Assembly: GCA_020532365.1 (NCBI GenBank)
Contig: JAJBBL010000003.1
Location: 1 to 6,216, forward strand
Length of the DNA stretch: 6,216 bases
DNA from: Candidatus Cloacimonadota bacterium
GTDB lineage: Bacteria > Cloacimonadota > Cloacimonadia > Cloacimonadales > JAJBBL01
Direction of reading: 5' to 3'
Shown: piece after piece, positions 1 through 6,216 of the stretch
Numbering within the stretch: the first letter of the stretch is position 1
How the letters are laid out: every line of letters starts with the position of its first letter
Notes under the pieces: model-generated
The model's database searches: none
Told to the model about the DNA's origin: nothing
Seen by the model: only the letters and a program-made list of their open reading frames with translations
Made by a program: the position numbers and the translations under genes

Positions 1-11
1 AGGACAAAATA

Positions 12-791
12 ATGCTTAGAAAGAATTTAGGGCGTAATATAGCACTGTTGGCGATAGTTCTGCTATTGTCTTTTCTCTCTATCACCAATAGTCTTAATGC
101 GGTTACCTACCCTAAACCGATCGGTTGGGTTAACGACTACGCCGCTAAACTAACACCACAGGCTAAAAATAGCCTGCTCAACATAATAACTGAGGTTAAG
201 GAGAAGACTGACTTTGAAATAGCAGTGGCAATTGTTAAGGATATGCAAGGCTTAGATGTCGACACATACGCAAATGAGCTCTATGCTGATTGGAAAGTTG
301 GTTCCAAACAGGATGAGGGTGTGCTACTGATTATCTCGGTTGACGACAGAAAAGTCAAAATCGAAGTTGGGTATGGTGCTGAAGGGTATATACCTGATGG
401 TCTTGCCGGCGAAATATTAGATCTCTATGTTGTACCACCTTTGCAGACCGGGGATTACGATAAAGCTGTCATAGCTGGAGTAGTCAAGGTCGCCTCCATA
501 GTGGCTAAAGAGAAGAATGTAGAGCTTACAGGAACGGCACAATTTCAGAACTATTTAGAGGATAGTCATAGTGGTGGTCTTTCTTTCGGCTTTGTAATCG
601 GCATATTCATCTTCCTGGTTATCATCACTCGTGGCCGAATATTATATTGGCTATTTTTCTTTGGTCGCCGTGGTGGTGGCGGAGGATTTGGTGGTGGTTC
701 CTTTGGTGGCGGCTCGAGGGGCGGTTTTGGTGGATTTGGTGGTTTCGGAGGTGGCTCGAGTGGTGGCGGAGGGGCATCACGTGGCTTTTAA
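12..791 (+). CDS. TPM-domain (YgcG-like) membrane protein with glycine-rich C-terminal tail
   Basis: The 259-residue protein has a signal peptide (residues 1-30, hydrophobic 10-24, likely cut after SLNA30). A TPM domain follows at about 33-168, with the family landmarks VNDYA (40-44), YANELYADWKVG (86-97), EGVLLIISVDDRK (102-114), VGYGAEGYIPD (119-129) and AG (132-133). A hydrophobic stretch spans 190-217, and a tail of almost only Gly, Phe and Ser spans 221-254, ending ASRGF. Arginines at 207, 209, 219 and 220 suggest that the TPM domain lies outside the inner membrane and the tail in the cytoplasm. TPM proteins have been linked to phosphatase activity in plants and to membrane-protein quality control, but the bacterial role is poorly defined. 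The ATG is preceded by AGGA at 1-4 with a 7-nt spacer. Such genes often follow lemA, which would lie outside the window. Family assignment is confident; function is not. Confidence 0.93.
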   Translation: MLRKNLGRNIALLAIVLLLSFLSITNSLNAVTYPKPIGWVNDYAAKLTPQAKNSLLNIITEVKEKTDFEIAVAIVKDMQGLDVDTYANELYADWKVGSKQDEGVLLIISVDDRKVKIEVGYGAEGYIPDGLAGEILDLYVVPPLQTGDYDKAVIAGVVKVASIVAKEKNVELTGTAQFQNYLEDSHSGGLSFGFVIGIFIFLVIITRGRILYWLFFFGRRGGGGGFGGGSFGGGSRGGFGGFGGFGGGSSGGGGASRGF

Positions 792-826
792 AGTCTTTAC
801 CTTGATGTGTAGGCTTTTTATTTAGC

Positions 827-1420
827 TTGAGTTTCTCTGTTATGGTAGTGCTAAAAGCTTTTCTAATCTTTCTTTTGAATGTTGCCCTTACATTCCCTTT
901 AGTATTCGCTATCCGGACGCTTCTTTTTGTACCGAAGGAGCGTTTATATTACTTCAACCGGAGAGTGCCTTTAACCCCTGCTTTACTGTATAGGTGGAAG
1001 GGTTGGCTAATTGATAAGCTTAGAAAGATGTTATATGAATTTCTTAGGGATTGTGAGGACAAGGAGCTCGATAGTCGAGTAAAGCGGCTTGAAGAGCGTG
1101 TGTACAAGAAGATCTGGGAGAAGATGGATGTAGTGAACCGGGCTCGTTATTTGCCAAAATTTATAGCTCGGTATGTTCAGGCCATAATAGCTCAAATAGT
1201 GTATGAATTTGTGAGCTATTTTATCCGCACCTTTATCCCTTATCTTATTGAAGAATATAGAATAGAGCGATATATAGACCTTCTTGAAATCAAATTAGAT
1301 GTCGGTATAGTTGAGAAATATTATGACCGCTATGTTCACCGGTTTCTATGTTATTTTTCGCTATTCATTTTCATCTTCATTGGGTTTTACAACAGTGTTA
1401 TTTATCTTTTGATCAGATAA
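827..1420 (+). CDS. Membrane protein of unknown function, possibly a divergent DUF445 relative
   Basis: The 197-residue protein has an N-terminal membrane segment (about 6-34), a long charged and helical middle (56-170) and a C-terminal membrane segment (173-196). Residues 20-60 follow the layout of the DUF445 N-terminus: ALT, then a hydrophobic stretch into LLFVPKE (32-38), then RVPLTPALLYRW (46-57). This resembles the family pattern of ALTN, then LFRP, then a P-x-TPG-L-x-R motif. The usual Asn after ALT is Phe here and the usual PG is PA, so membership is an inference and could be wrong. DUF445 has no established biochemical role. The start is uncertain. TTG at 827 gives the longest frame and ATG at 842 also keeps the first membrane segment; neither has a clear ribosome binding site. 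The gene sits 35 bp after the TPM gene and 16 bp before the outer-membrane factor gene, so it is probably co-transcribed. Confidence 0.8.
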   Translation: MSFSVMVVLKAFLIFLLNVALTFPLVFAIRTLLFVPKERLYYFNRRVPLTPALLYRWKGWLIDKLRKMLYEFLRDCEDKELDSRVKRLEERVYKKIWEKMDVVNRARYLPKFIARYVQAIIAQIVYEFVSYFIRTFIPYLIEEYRIERYIDLLEIKLDVGIVEKYYDRYVHRFLCYFSLFIFIFIGFYNSVIYLLIR

Positions 1421-1422
1421 GA

Positions 1423-1429
1423 AGAGGAG
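1423..1429 (+). promoter_or_regulatory. Ribosome binding site for the outer-membrane factor gene
   Basis: AGAGGAG lies two bases after the stop codon of the preceding gene and 7 nt before a GTG. It fixes the GTG at 1437 as the start. That start also gives a normal signal peptide. Confidence 0.75.
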
Positions 1430-1436
1430 TTTTAAC

Positions 1437-2708
1437 GTGGTTAGACGTAAAGGATTAATACATACTTGGCTGTTTATCGGGCTGATGTTAACCCTATTTG
1501 CAAGCGGCTTGTATGCTGAGGATAGAGAGTATAATTTAGACGATTTAATAGAGATTGGATTGGAACAGGCCACTTCATACCAGATAGAGCTGTTGCAGAA
1601 GAAAAATATTCACTCTAATCTGATTTCCACCTATTACAGTTTTTTACCGAGTATGATGGTGAGTGCTGGACAAAACTATTCAAGTGTAGATACAAGGTCT
1701 GCAGGGTTTTCGTTATACAAAGGGGTCTCATTAAACGAGCCAACTTATTTCAATTGGCGGAGTGCTAAATACGATCAGCAAATAGCTGAGTTAAACTTCA
1801 GTAATTTTCGCAAGAAGACAGTCTTTGAAGTCTTTAGTTACTATATTGAGGTGTTAGAGGCGGAGAAGCGTAAAGAGATTCAGGAGAAGAACTTAGAGAT
1901 ACAGGTTAAGATCTCTAAGCAGGTGGAAACTCTGTTTGAGTTGCAAAAAAAGTCAGCGATAGATGTCAAGCAGAGTCAAATCGCTCTTATCAATGCTCAG
2001 ATAGCAAAAGAGAGTGCTGATAATAGTGTTAGACAAATGAGGGAGAAACTGTTTCATTATCTGAATATAGTTGATGAAGGGTATCGACTTAAAGACCCTG
2101 AAGTTATGGTAAATGACGATGATTATGAGTTTGAGTATTCAAGCGATGTGCTTAAAGATGAGCTTAACTTGAAAAAGAGCTCATTGAGCCTCTTTCAAAC
2201 AAAGTTAGACTTTTTACCGAGACTATCCGCTTCTTACAGCTATAATTATAGTTACAGTAGCAGAAGCCCCTCCTTTGATCTTTTCGATTTCGATAAATAT
2301 GAGGACTCTTATACCATCGGACTAAGCCTGAGTTATTCTCTCCTTAATCCGCTTGAGCATAGAGAAACTTATTTAAGAAGTAAAAGGTCACATCGGATAC
2401 AAAATATGCAACACGATAAGCTAAGAGAGTCTAATGAGCTGCAGTTTTCTCAGAAGAAGAGAGATTGGGAGACGGAGAAACAGATTTATGAGTTAGCACA
2501 AAAGAAGTTTGAGCTGGCAGAAGAGAGCTTAGAAATGGCGGAAGAGCAGTTTGGCTTGGGACTTTTGAGCCTCTTGGAGCTTGACCAGGCAAGGCAAAAT
2601 TTTATGGAGTCTGAAATAGACCTTACCAGTAGATATTATCAACTTCTTATCAAACAGGAAGAACTAAACCTCTTTTTATCCCGTAAAATATTGGGTAGAT
2701 GGGAGTAG
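1437..2708 (+). CDS. TolC-family outer-membrane efflux protein (outer-membrane factor)
   Basis: In a tripartite exporter this protein would form the outer-membrane channel and periplasmic tunnel, as a trimer docking onto the adaptor encoded next. The 423-residue protein has a signal peptide (basic MVRRK, hydrophobic 11-24, likely cut after YA at about residue 27). It then shows the two-fold repeat of the family: long helices with heptad-like spacing at about 120-210 and 330-418. Each half carries the typical helix with regularly spaced Gln, Ala and Leu: KKSAIDVKQSQIALINAQ from 171, and GLLSLLELDQARQNFMESE from 375. The stretch at 263-305, rich in alternating Tyr and Ser and ending in LSLSYSLLNP, looks like paired strands of the barrel. 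Length is at the short end of the family. It starts at GTG, supported by AGAGGAG 7 nt upstream. Substrate cannot be told from sequence. Confidence 0.93.
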   Translation: MVRRKGLIHTWLFIGLMLTLFASGLYAEDREYNLDDLIEIGLEQATSYQIELLQKKNIHSNLISTYYSFLPSMMVSAGQNYSSVDTRSAGFSLYKGVSLNEPTYFNWRSAKYDQQIAELNFSNFRKKTVFEVFSYYIEVLEAEKRKEIQEKNLEIQVKISKQVETLFELQKKSAIDVKQSQIALINAQIAKESADNSVRQMREKLFHYLNIVDEGYRLKDPEVMVNDDDYEFEYSSDVLKDELNLKKSSLSLFQTKLDFLPRLSASYSYNYSYSSRSPSFDLFDFDKYEDSYTIGLSLSYSLLNPLEHRETYLRSKRSHRIQNMQHDKLRESNELQFSQKKRDWETEKQIYELAQKKFELAEESLEMAEEQFGLGLLSLLELDQARQNFMESEIDLTSRYYQLLIKQEELNLFLSRKILGRWE

Positions 2709-2749
2709 TAAGAGTTTAATAACGTGAAAGTAAAAAAGTAGAGGAATAG

Positions 2750-3865
2750 ATGAAAAAGTTCTTAATTATAAGCGGTGTCATCATCGCTATCATTATCGGA
2801 GTAGTTTTAGCCACAAAAAGTAAGTCGAATAATAACAATGGAGTTGCCCCTATTCGCTCGGCTGAGGTAAGACGGGGCGAGATTAGCGTTATAATGGAAG
2901 AGACGGGTGAAATACAGCCTATTAGAGAGCTTGAAGTGAAATCGAGGATCAGTGGCAAAGTTCTAAAGTTTTTCATAGAAGAGGGTGATTTCATCAATCA
3001 AGGTGACCTGATAGCTGAGATAGAGCCGGACTTTAATCAAGCCAACCAAATTGCAAATATCAGAAATAGCCTTTACCTCTCTAAGCTACGTTATGAAAAC
3101 GCTCAGAAAGATTATGAACGTAAGCAGACACTGTTTGAGAAAAACTTTATAGCTAAAGATGAAGTTGACAATGCGCTTGATGACTTAGAAACCGCTAATC
3201 TAAACTACCAAAGTGCTTTACAGCAGTTTGAGCTGATCAAAGAGATTGATACTGAGGGTAACGTTTCGAGAATAGTATCGACCGCTTCTGGCACCGTGAT
3301 ACAGAAAATGGTAGAAGAGGGTGAGATGGTTGTTTCGAGTGCAAGTTCATTTTCTGATGGAACTGTAATAGTAAAGCTTGCCGATCTGAACCAAATGGTG
3401 GTCAACTCATTCATAAATGAGGTTGATATAGCAAAAGTTTATATAGGGCAAAGGGCAAGGATTAATGCAGACGCCTTTCCTTACGAGCGATTTAATGGTG
3501 AAATATCTAAAATAGGGGCGATGGCAATTAACCGTAACAACGTGAAAGTATTCCCTTTGGAAATAGTTATCAAAGACACTAATACACCTCTTAAACCTGG
3601 GATGACCGCAAACGTCACCATCTTCGGTGAGATGAAAAAAGATATCCTAATCGTGCCAGTAATGGCAATATTTAGTGATGAACAGGGGCAAGACATTGTG
3701 TTTAAAGTGGAAAACGATACTATAGCAGCCAGATCGTTGGTTAAGACTGGTATCAACGACTTCCAAAGCGTTGAGATTATCGAAGGGGTTAGTGAGGGGG
3801 AAAGGGTCTCCTTAGCAGAGCCTGCTGCTAAATCGCAGAGACGTTCTGGATTTATGATGTATTAA
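2750..3865 (+). CDS. HlyD/MacA-type periplasmic adaptor subunit (membrane fusion protein)
   Basis: The 371-residue protein should bridge an inner-membrane pump to the outer-membrane channel encoded just upstream. It has a short cytoplasmic start (MKK), one membrane anchor at about 4-22 with no lipobox, and the first lipoyl-like half at 48-94 (KSRISGKVLKFFIEEGD from 64). A coiled-coil hairpin follows at about 95-165, then the second lipoyl half (TASGTVIQKMVEEGE region) from about 178, beta-barrel sequence with the family motif LKPGMTANVTI (281-291), and a membrane-proximal domain to the end. At the hairpin tip the channel-docking pattern Arg-x3-Leu-x6-Ser is present as R124, L128 and A135, with Ala in place of Ser. 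The layout fits adaptors of MacB-type ABC exporters better than drug RND adaptors, but this is inference. GAGGA at 2741-2745 precedes the ATG by 4 nt. No pump gene follows within the window. Confidence 0.92.
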   Translation: MKKFLIISGVIIAIIIGVVLATKSKSNNNNGVAPIRSAEVRRGEISVIMEETGEIQPIRELEVKSRISGKVLKFFIEEGDFINQGDLIAEIEPDFNQANQIANIRNSLYLSKLRYENAQKDYERKQTLFEKNFIAKDEVDNALDDLETANLNYQSALQQFELIKEIDTEGNVSRIVSTASGTVIQKMVEEGEMVVSSASSFSDGTVIVKLADLNQMVVNSFINEVDIAKVYIGQRARINADAFPYERFNGEISKIGAMAINRNNVKVFPLEIVIKDTNTPLKPGMTANVTIFGEMKKDILIVPVMAIFSDEQGQDIVFKVENDTIAARSLVKTGINDFQSVEIIEGVSEGERVSLAEPAAKSQRRSGFMMY

Positions 3866-3883
3866 AGAAAATAAAATAAATCA

Positions 3884-3890
3884 AGAGGGG
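3884..3890 (+). promoter_or_regulatory. Ribosome binding site deciding between two adjacent ATG codons
   Basis: AGAGGGG precedes the tandem ATGATG at 3892-3897. Measured from AGAGG, the spacing is 3 nt to the first ATG and 6 nt to the second, so the second (3895) is the more likely start. The proteins would differ by a single Met. Confidence 0.6.
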
Positions 3891-3894
3891 TATG

Positions 3895-4278
3895 ATGAAG
3901 AGAGATTTAAACGTAAAGTTACTTATAGTGATGGCTTTGTCGCTATTAGTTATGTTAGGTTGCGTTGCCAAAGGGATGTCGGACAAGGCATATGATACGA
4001 TTAAAAATGAGTATATTGAAGAGATTATCGACTTTATTTTCAGCTATGATAGTGAAGACGAAAACATCGATGTTGATAACAGAGGGGCCGAGATCTTAGA
4101 AGAGGTAGTCGGCAGGCATAAGTTTACCGTTGATGAGTTTTTCGAAAAAGCAGAAGAGCTTGGTGAAGACTCTGAGACTATTTGGGACGAGATTGACGCA
4201 AGGCTCACCGCAAAGTTTAGAGAGTATATAGAGCAGAACTATGATATAGACTTCTCGGATTTTGACGAGGAAGAATAA
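3895..4278 (+). CDS. Small acidic probable lipoprotein, function unknown
   Basis: The protein is 127 residues from ATG 3895, or 128 from ATG 3892. A basic start (KRDLNVK) is followed by a hydrophobic stretch and LLVMLGC. The Cys is residue 23 counted from the 3895 start and is the likely lipidated residue. The lipobox is imperfect (Met at -3, Leu at -2, Gly at -1), so lipidation is probable rather than certain. The mature part of about 105 residues is roughly one third Asp and Glu, with only about ten Lys and Arg. It reads as mostly helical, with a helix-like block FTVDEFFEKAEELGED in the middle, and ends in a run of acidic residues (DFDEEE). I do not recognise a family. It is 26-29 bp after the adaptor gene and is the last gene of the unit, so a role with the exporter is possible but rests on position alone. 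Confidence 0.8.
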   Translation: MKRDLNVKLLIVMALSLLVMLGCVAKGMSDKAYDTIKNEYIEEIIDFIFSYDSEDENIDVDNRGAEILEEVVGRHKFTVDEFFEKAEELGEDSETIWDEIDARLTAKFREYIEQNYDIDFSDFDEEE

Positions 4279-4301
4279 CAACTCTATTTAAGAGATAAGT
4301 T

Positions 4302-5663
4302 TTAGCTGAAAAGGATCGGGTATATCTTATTGAGGTAGTCGATCCTTTTTATTTTGTTTTTAGCGACGGTGACCTTACTCTTTTCAGGTACTACTATTCG
4401 CTCATATCCGAGTTTAGTCGCCTCTTTTATTCGTTTGTCGATATTTGACACAGGTCTAATTTCACCGTTGAGTCCAATCTCACCCAAAAAGATAGTTTTA
4501 GGGGGTAGAGGTTGATTCTCATAGCTTGATATTATAGCTGCAATAAAGGCTAAATCGAGCGCTGGATCGCTCACTTTAAGTCCACCGACTAAGTTAACAA
4601 ACACGTCATTTTCCCTAATCTTTAGACTCAGCTTCTTTTCGATGATAGCCAACATTAAAGAGAGCTTTTTGTGGTCGATACCAAGAGCTATACGTTGAGC
4701 ATTTCCGTAAACTGCAGGTGTGACCAAAGCTTGCACTTCGATTAGAAAACTACGTGTACCCTCTATAACACAGCCGATTGCAGAGCCGGCAGATAGATCT
4801 TCATCGCGGATGAAAAGACGTGAAGGATTTAGAACTTCAGTTAATCCATCAGCCCCCATCTCAAAAACGCCAATCTCATTAGTGGAGCCGAAGCGGTTTT
4901 TAGTCGTCTTTAATATCTTGAGCTGATTATAGTTATCACCTTCAAAGTATAGTACTGTGTCAACGAGATGTTCGATAATTTTAGGTCCTGCAACTAACCC
5001 CTCTTTGGTAACGTGACCGATGATAAACATAGGTATGTTTTGTCTTTTAGCTAATTGAGTTAGAAGGATGGTCGATTCCCGTACCTGTGATACGCTACCG
5101 GGGCTACCCGACTGTTCATCTATCCCGATTGACTGTATTGAATCGACAACAACAAGGTCAGGCTCATCTTTAGAAATGACATCGATAATATGTTCAACGG
5201 AGTTAGAGCAGAAGAGGAATAAAGAGTCAGATTTAGTCTTAACACGGTCACTACGCTGTTTAATCTGGTCACGGCTCTCTTCGCCAGAGATGTATAATAC
5301 TTTCCACCCTTTTTGAGCTATTTCGTCAGCAATCTGAAGCATTAGCGTTGACTTACCTATTCCCGGCTCACCACCTATCAGGCAGACCATTCCATTGATA
5401 ATACCGCCACCTATAACACGGTCGAACTCCTTGTTACCAGTCAGCAGCCGTTCATTTGACTGTGGTTCTATAGTTTTAATCGGTTCACTGGCTAATTGGT
5501 GTAATAGAGGCACGTTTAGTTTACCACCGCTCTTTTTCTTACCGGTAACCGAGGTGCTTTCTTTAAAGCTATCCCACGCATCGCAAACGGGGCATTTACC
5601 AGCCCATTTAGGTGTTTCATAGCCACATTCTTTACAGAAATAAGTAGTTATATTAGAGCTCAA
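4302..5663 (-). CDS. radA: DNA repair protein RadA (Sms), complete
   Basis: RadA is a RecA-like ATPase that promotes branch migration and processing of recombination intermediates in the cytoplasm. The 453-residue length is normal. An N-terminal zinc finger has C10, C13, C24 and C27 (CKECG and CPVCD). The RecA-like core has Walker A GEPGIGKST (98-106), the ISGEES segment (125-130), Walker B LVVVDS ending at D174-S175, and the RadA signature KNRFG (255-259). The Lon-like C-terminal domain covers about 284-453, with GGLKVSDPALDLA, where RadA proteins typically lack the protease serine, and then FLGEIGLNGEIRPV. The start is TTG at 5663. It lies nine residues before the first zinc-finger Cys, no ATG or GTG occurs in between, and AGGGGG sits 9 nt upstream. 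The gene overlaps the preceding membrane-protein gene by 11 bp. No damage to any key residue is seen. Confidence 0.97.
   Translation of the reverse strand: MSSNITTYFCKECGYETPKWAGKCPVCDAWDSFKESTSVTGKKKSGGKLNVPLLHQLASEPIKTIEPQSNERLLTGNKEFDRVIGGGIINGMVCLIGGEPGIGKSTLMLQIADEIAQKGWKVLYISGEESRDQIKQRSDRVKTKSDSLFLFCSNSVEHIIDVISKDEPDLVVVDSIQSIGIDEQSGSPGSVSQVRESTILLTQLAKRQNIPMFIIGHVTKEGLVAGPKIIEHLVDTVLYFEGDNYNQLKILKTTKNRFGSTNEIGVFEMGADGLTEVLNPSRLFIRDEDLSAGSAIGCVIEGTRSFLIEVQALVTPAVYGNAQRIALGIDHKKLSLMLAIIEKKLSLKIRENDVFVNLVGGLKVSDPALDLAFIAAIISSYENQPLPPKTIFLGEIGLNGEIRPVSNIDKRIKEATKLGYERIVVPEKSKVTVAKNKIKRIDYLNKIYPILFS
4309..4350 (+). terminator. Candidate rho-independent terminator of the plus-strand unit, inside the 3' end of radA
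   Basis: A perfect 10-bp inverted repeat pairs AAAAGGATCG (4309-4318) with CGATCCTTTT (4340-4349). On the plus strand it runs straight into a T-rich stretch (to about 4361). The loop of 21 nt is long for a terminator, though a weak inner pairing (4323-4326 with 4334-4337) could shorten it. It lies 30 bp after the acidic lipoprotein stop codon and within the last 15 codons of radA on the other strand. On the minus strand the downstream T-run is only four long, so it should mainly stop plus-strand transcripts. Confidence 0.55.
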
Positions 5664-6216
5664 GGTTCATTACCCCCTGACTATACATTCTTTCTAAGAG
5701 ATATTTTTGAAACAGGAAGAGTGGTGCTTGAATCGGCGAAAAGATTATTAACGATGAGACAAACATTATGCCGAATATAGTCACATTGACCATGATATTC
5801 ATTATCGAGAGCATCTCACTAAAGGTGAGGAAGATGCCGAATGAGTAGTTGAACTCAAACATTAAAAAGAAAGGTAGCATCAGGTGGCGTAAAACAAACT
5901 GGAAGACAGAGATCGATAGGATAATTAGCCCTATCTTTAGAGCGTAGAATAAAACTATGCTATATATGTGTTCAGACGTGTATCTTCGGACTAAATTGAG
6001 CGCCTCTTTATAGTTCAAGCCGGTACACATTACCGGGAGTATAAAGTCGATCATAAAGGTGGTTGATAATATAGAGATGAAAAAGAAAACTAAACTGTAT
6101 CGTAGAGCAATTATAGTTATGCCAGCGGTATGGATTGAGATGAACCCATTTGCAACTATTTTGACAAAGATATGAATTATAGCGGCTGAAGTAGTGATGA
6201 ATAGTAGAGCCAATAC
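5653..6216 (-). CDS. Multi-spanning membrane protein, 5' end cut by the window edge
   Basis: At least 187 C-terminal residues are visible. The frame stays open to the window edge, so the true start is outside; a TTG at 6213 is in frame but is probably an internal Leu. Numbering from that TTG, hydrophobic segments lie at about 3-20, 33-62, 83-108 and 134-167. Shorter charged loops separate them, one being GLNYKEALNLVRRYTSEH (65-82), probably cytoplasmic by its positive charges. The repeated pattern of a long helix, a proline and another helix (LPVM near 60, SPIQAPLF near 160) recalls general membrane proteins of the YciC or DUF4013 kind, but I cannot assign a family. It has no visible catalytic motif. 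Its stop overlaps the radA start by 11 bp, which implies co-transcription; a shared function does not follow. Confidence 0.8.
   Translation of the reverse strand, partial: VLALLFITTSAAIIHIFVKIVANGFISIHTAGITIIALRYSLVFFFISILSTTFMIDFILPVMCTGLNYKEALNLVRRYTSEHIYSIVLFYALKIGLIILSISVFQFVLRHLMLPFFLMFEFNYSFGIFLTFSEMLSIMNIMVNVTIFGIMFVSSLIIFSPIQAPLFLFQKYLLERMYSQGVMNLEL
5673..5678 (-). promoter_or_regulatory. Ribosome binding site for radA, inside the upstream gene
   Basis: Read on the minus strand, AGGGGG (5678 to 5673) stands 9 nt before the TTG at 5663. It lies within the last codons of the upstream membrane-protein gene. An ATG at 5670 is closer to it but belongs to the upstream frame and reaches a stop after five codons, so it is not the radA start. 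Confidence 0.7.

Noticed and set aside
631..825. Open frame of 64 codons overlapping the glycine-rich tail of the TPM gene
   Set aside because: It arises from the GGT/GGC repeat read in another frame. Its product is a low-complexity Val/Ala run, and no ribosome binding site is seen.
792..826. Possible promoter in the gap before the DUF445-like gene (TTGATG near 802)
   Set aside because: No -10-like hexamer sits at a proper distance, and the short gap fits continued transcription from upstream.
2716..2997. Minus-strand open frame opposite the start of the adaptor gene
   Set aside because: It mirrors the adaptor coding sequence, has no recognisable domain, and runs against a well-supported gene.
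4282..4294. Small inverted repeat CTCT-ATTTA-AGAG as a terminator for radA
   Set aside because: A 4-bp stem with no following T-run is too weak to support a call.
5068..5622. Plus-strand open frames opposite radA
   Set aside because: They are antisense shadows of a strongly conserved gene, with no family features of their own.
4302..5663. Reading the RadA C-terminal domain as an active Lon-type protease
   Set aside because: The position of the catalytic serine appears to be occupied by the DPALD segment, as in other RadA proteins. The domain is structural or DNA-contacting in the family.

Overview
The window looks like a piece of a Gram-negative (two-membrane) bacterial chromosome. It is AT-leaning by eye (not counted), densely coded, and uses GTG and TTG starts as well as ATG. 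The case for an outer membrane is a TolC-type outer-membrane factor next to a periplasmic adaptor, plus a probable lipoprotein. I cannot place the organism to phylum. There are no rRNA or tRNA genes, CRISPR arrays, insertion sequences or phage genes.

Plus strand, 1-4278: five genes in one direction with short gaps (35, 16, 41 and 26-29 bp), probably one transcription unit. In order they are a TPM-domain (YgcG-like) membrane protein with a glycine-rich tail, a membrane protein that looks like a divergent DUF445 relative, a TolC-family outer-membrane factor, an HlyD/MacA-type periplasmic adaptor, and a small, very acidic probable lipoprotein of unknown function. The middle pair would form the periplasmic and outer-membrane parts of a tripartite export system. 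No inner-membrane pump (ABC, RND or MFS) is present in the window, and the lipoprotein sits where one might be expected.

Minus strand, 6216-4302: a multi-spanning membrane protein, cut off at its 5' end by the window edge, overlaps radA by 11 bp. radA encodes the RadA/Sms recombination and repair ATPase, is complete, and starts at a TTG codon. It runs tail-to-tail against the plus-strand unit. The two gene sets are 23 bp apart, and the best candidate terminator for the plus-strand unit lies inside the last codons of radA.

I see no convincing new defence or mobile system. The points most worth a second look are the pump-less exporter cassette with its acidic lipoprotein, the DUF445-like protein, and the terminator built into the radA coding sequence.
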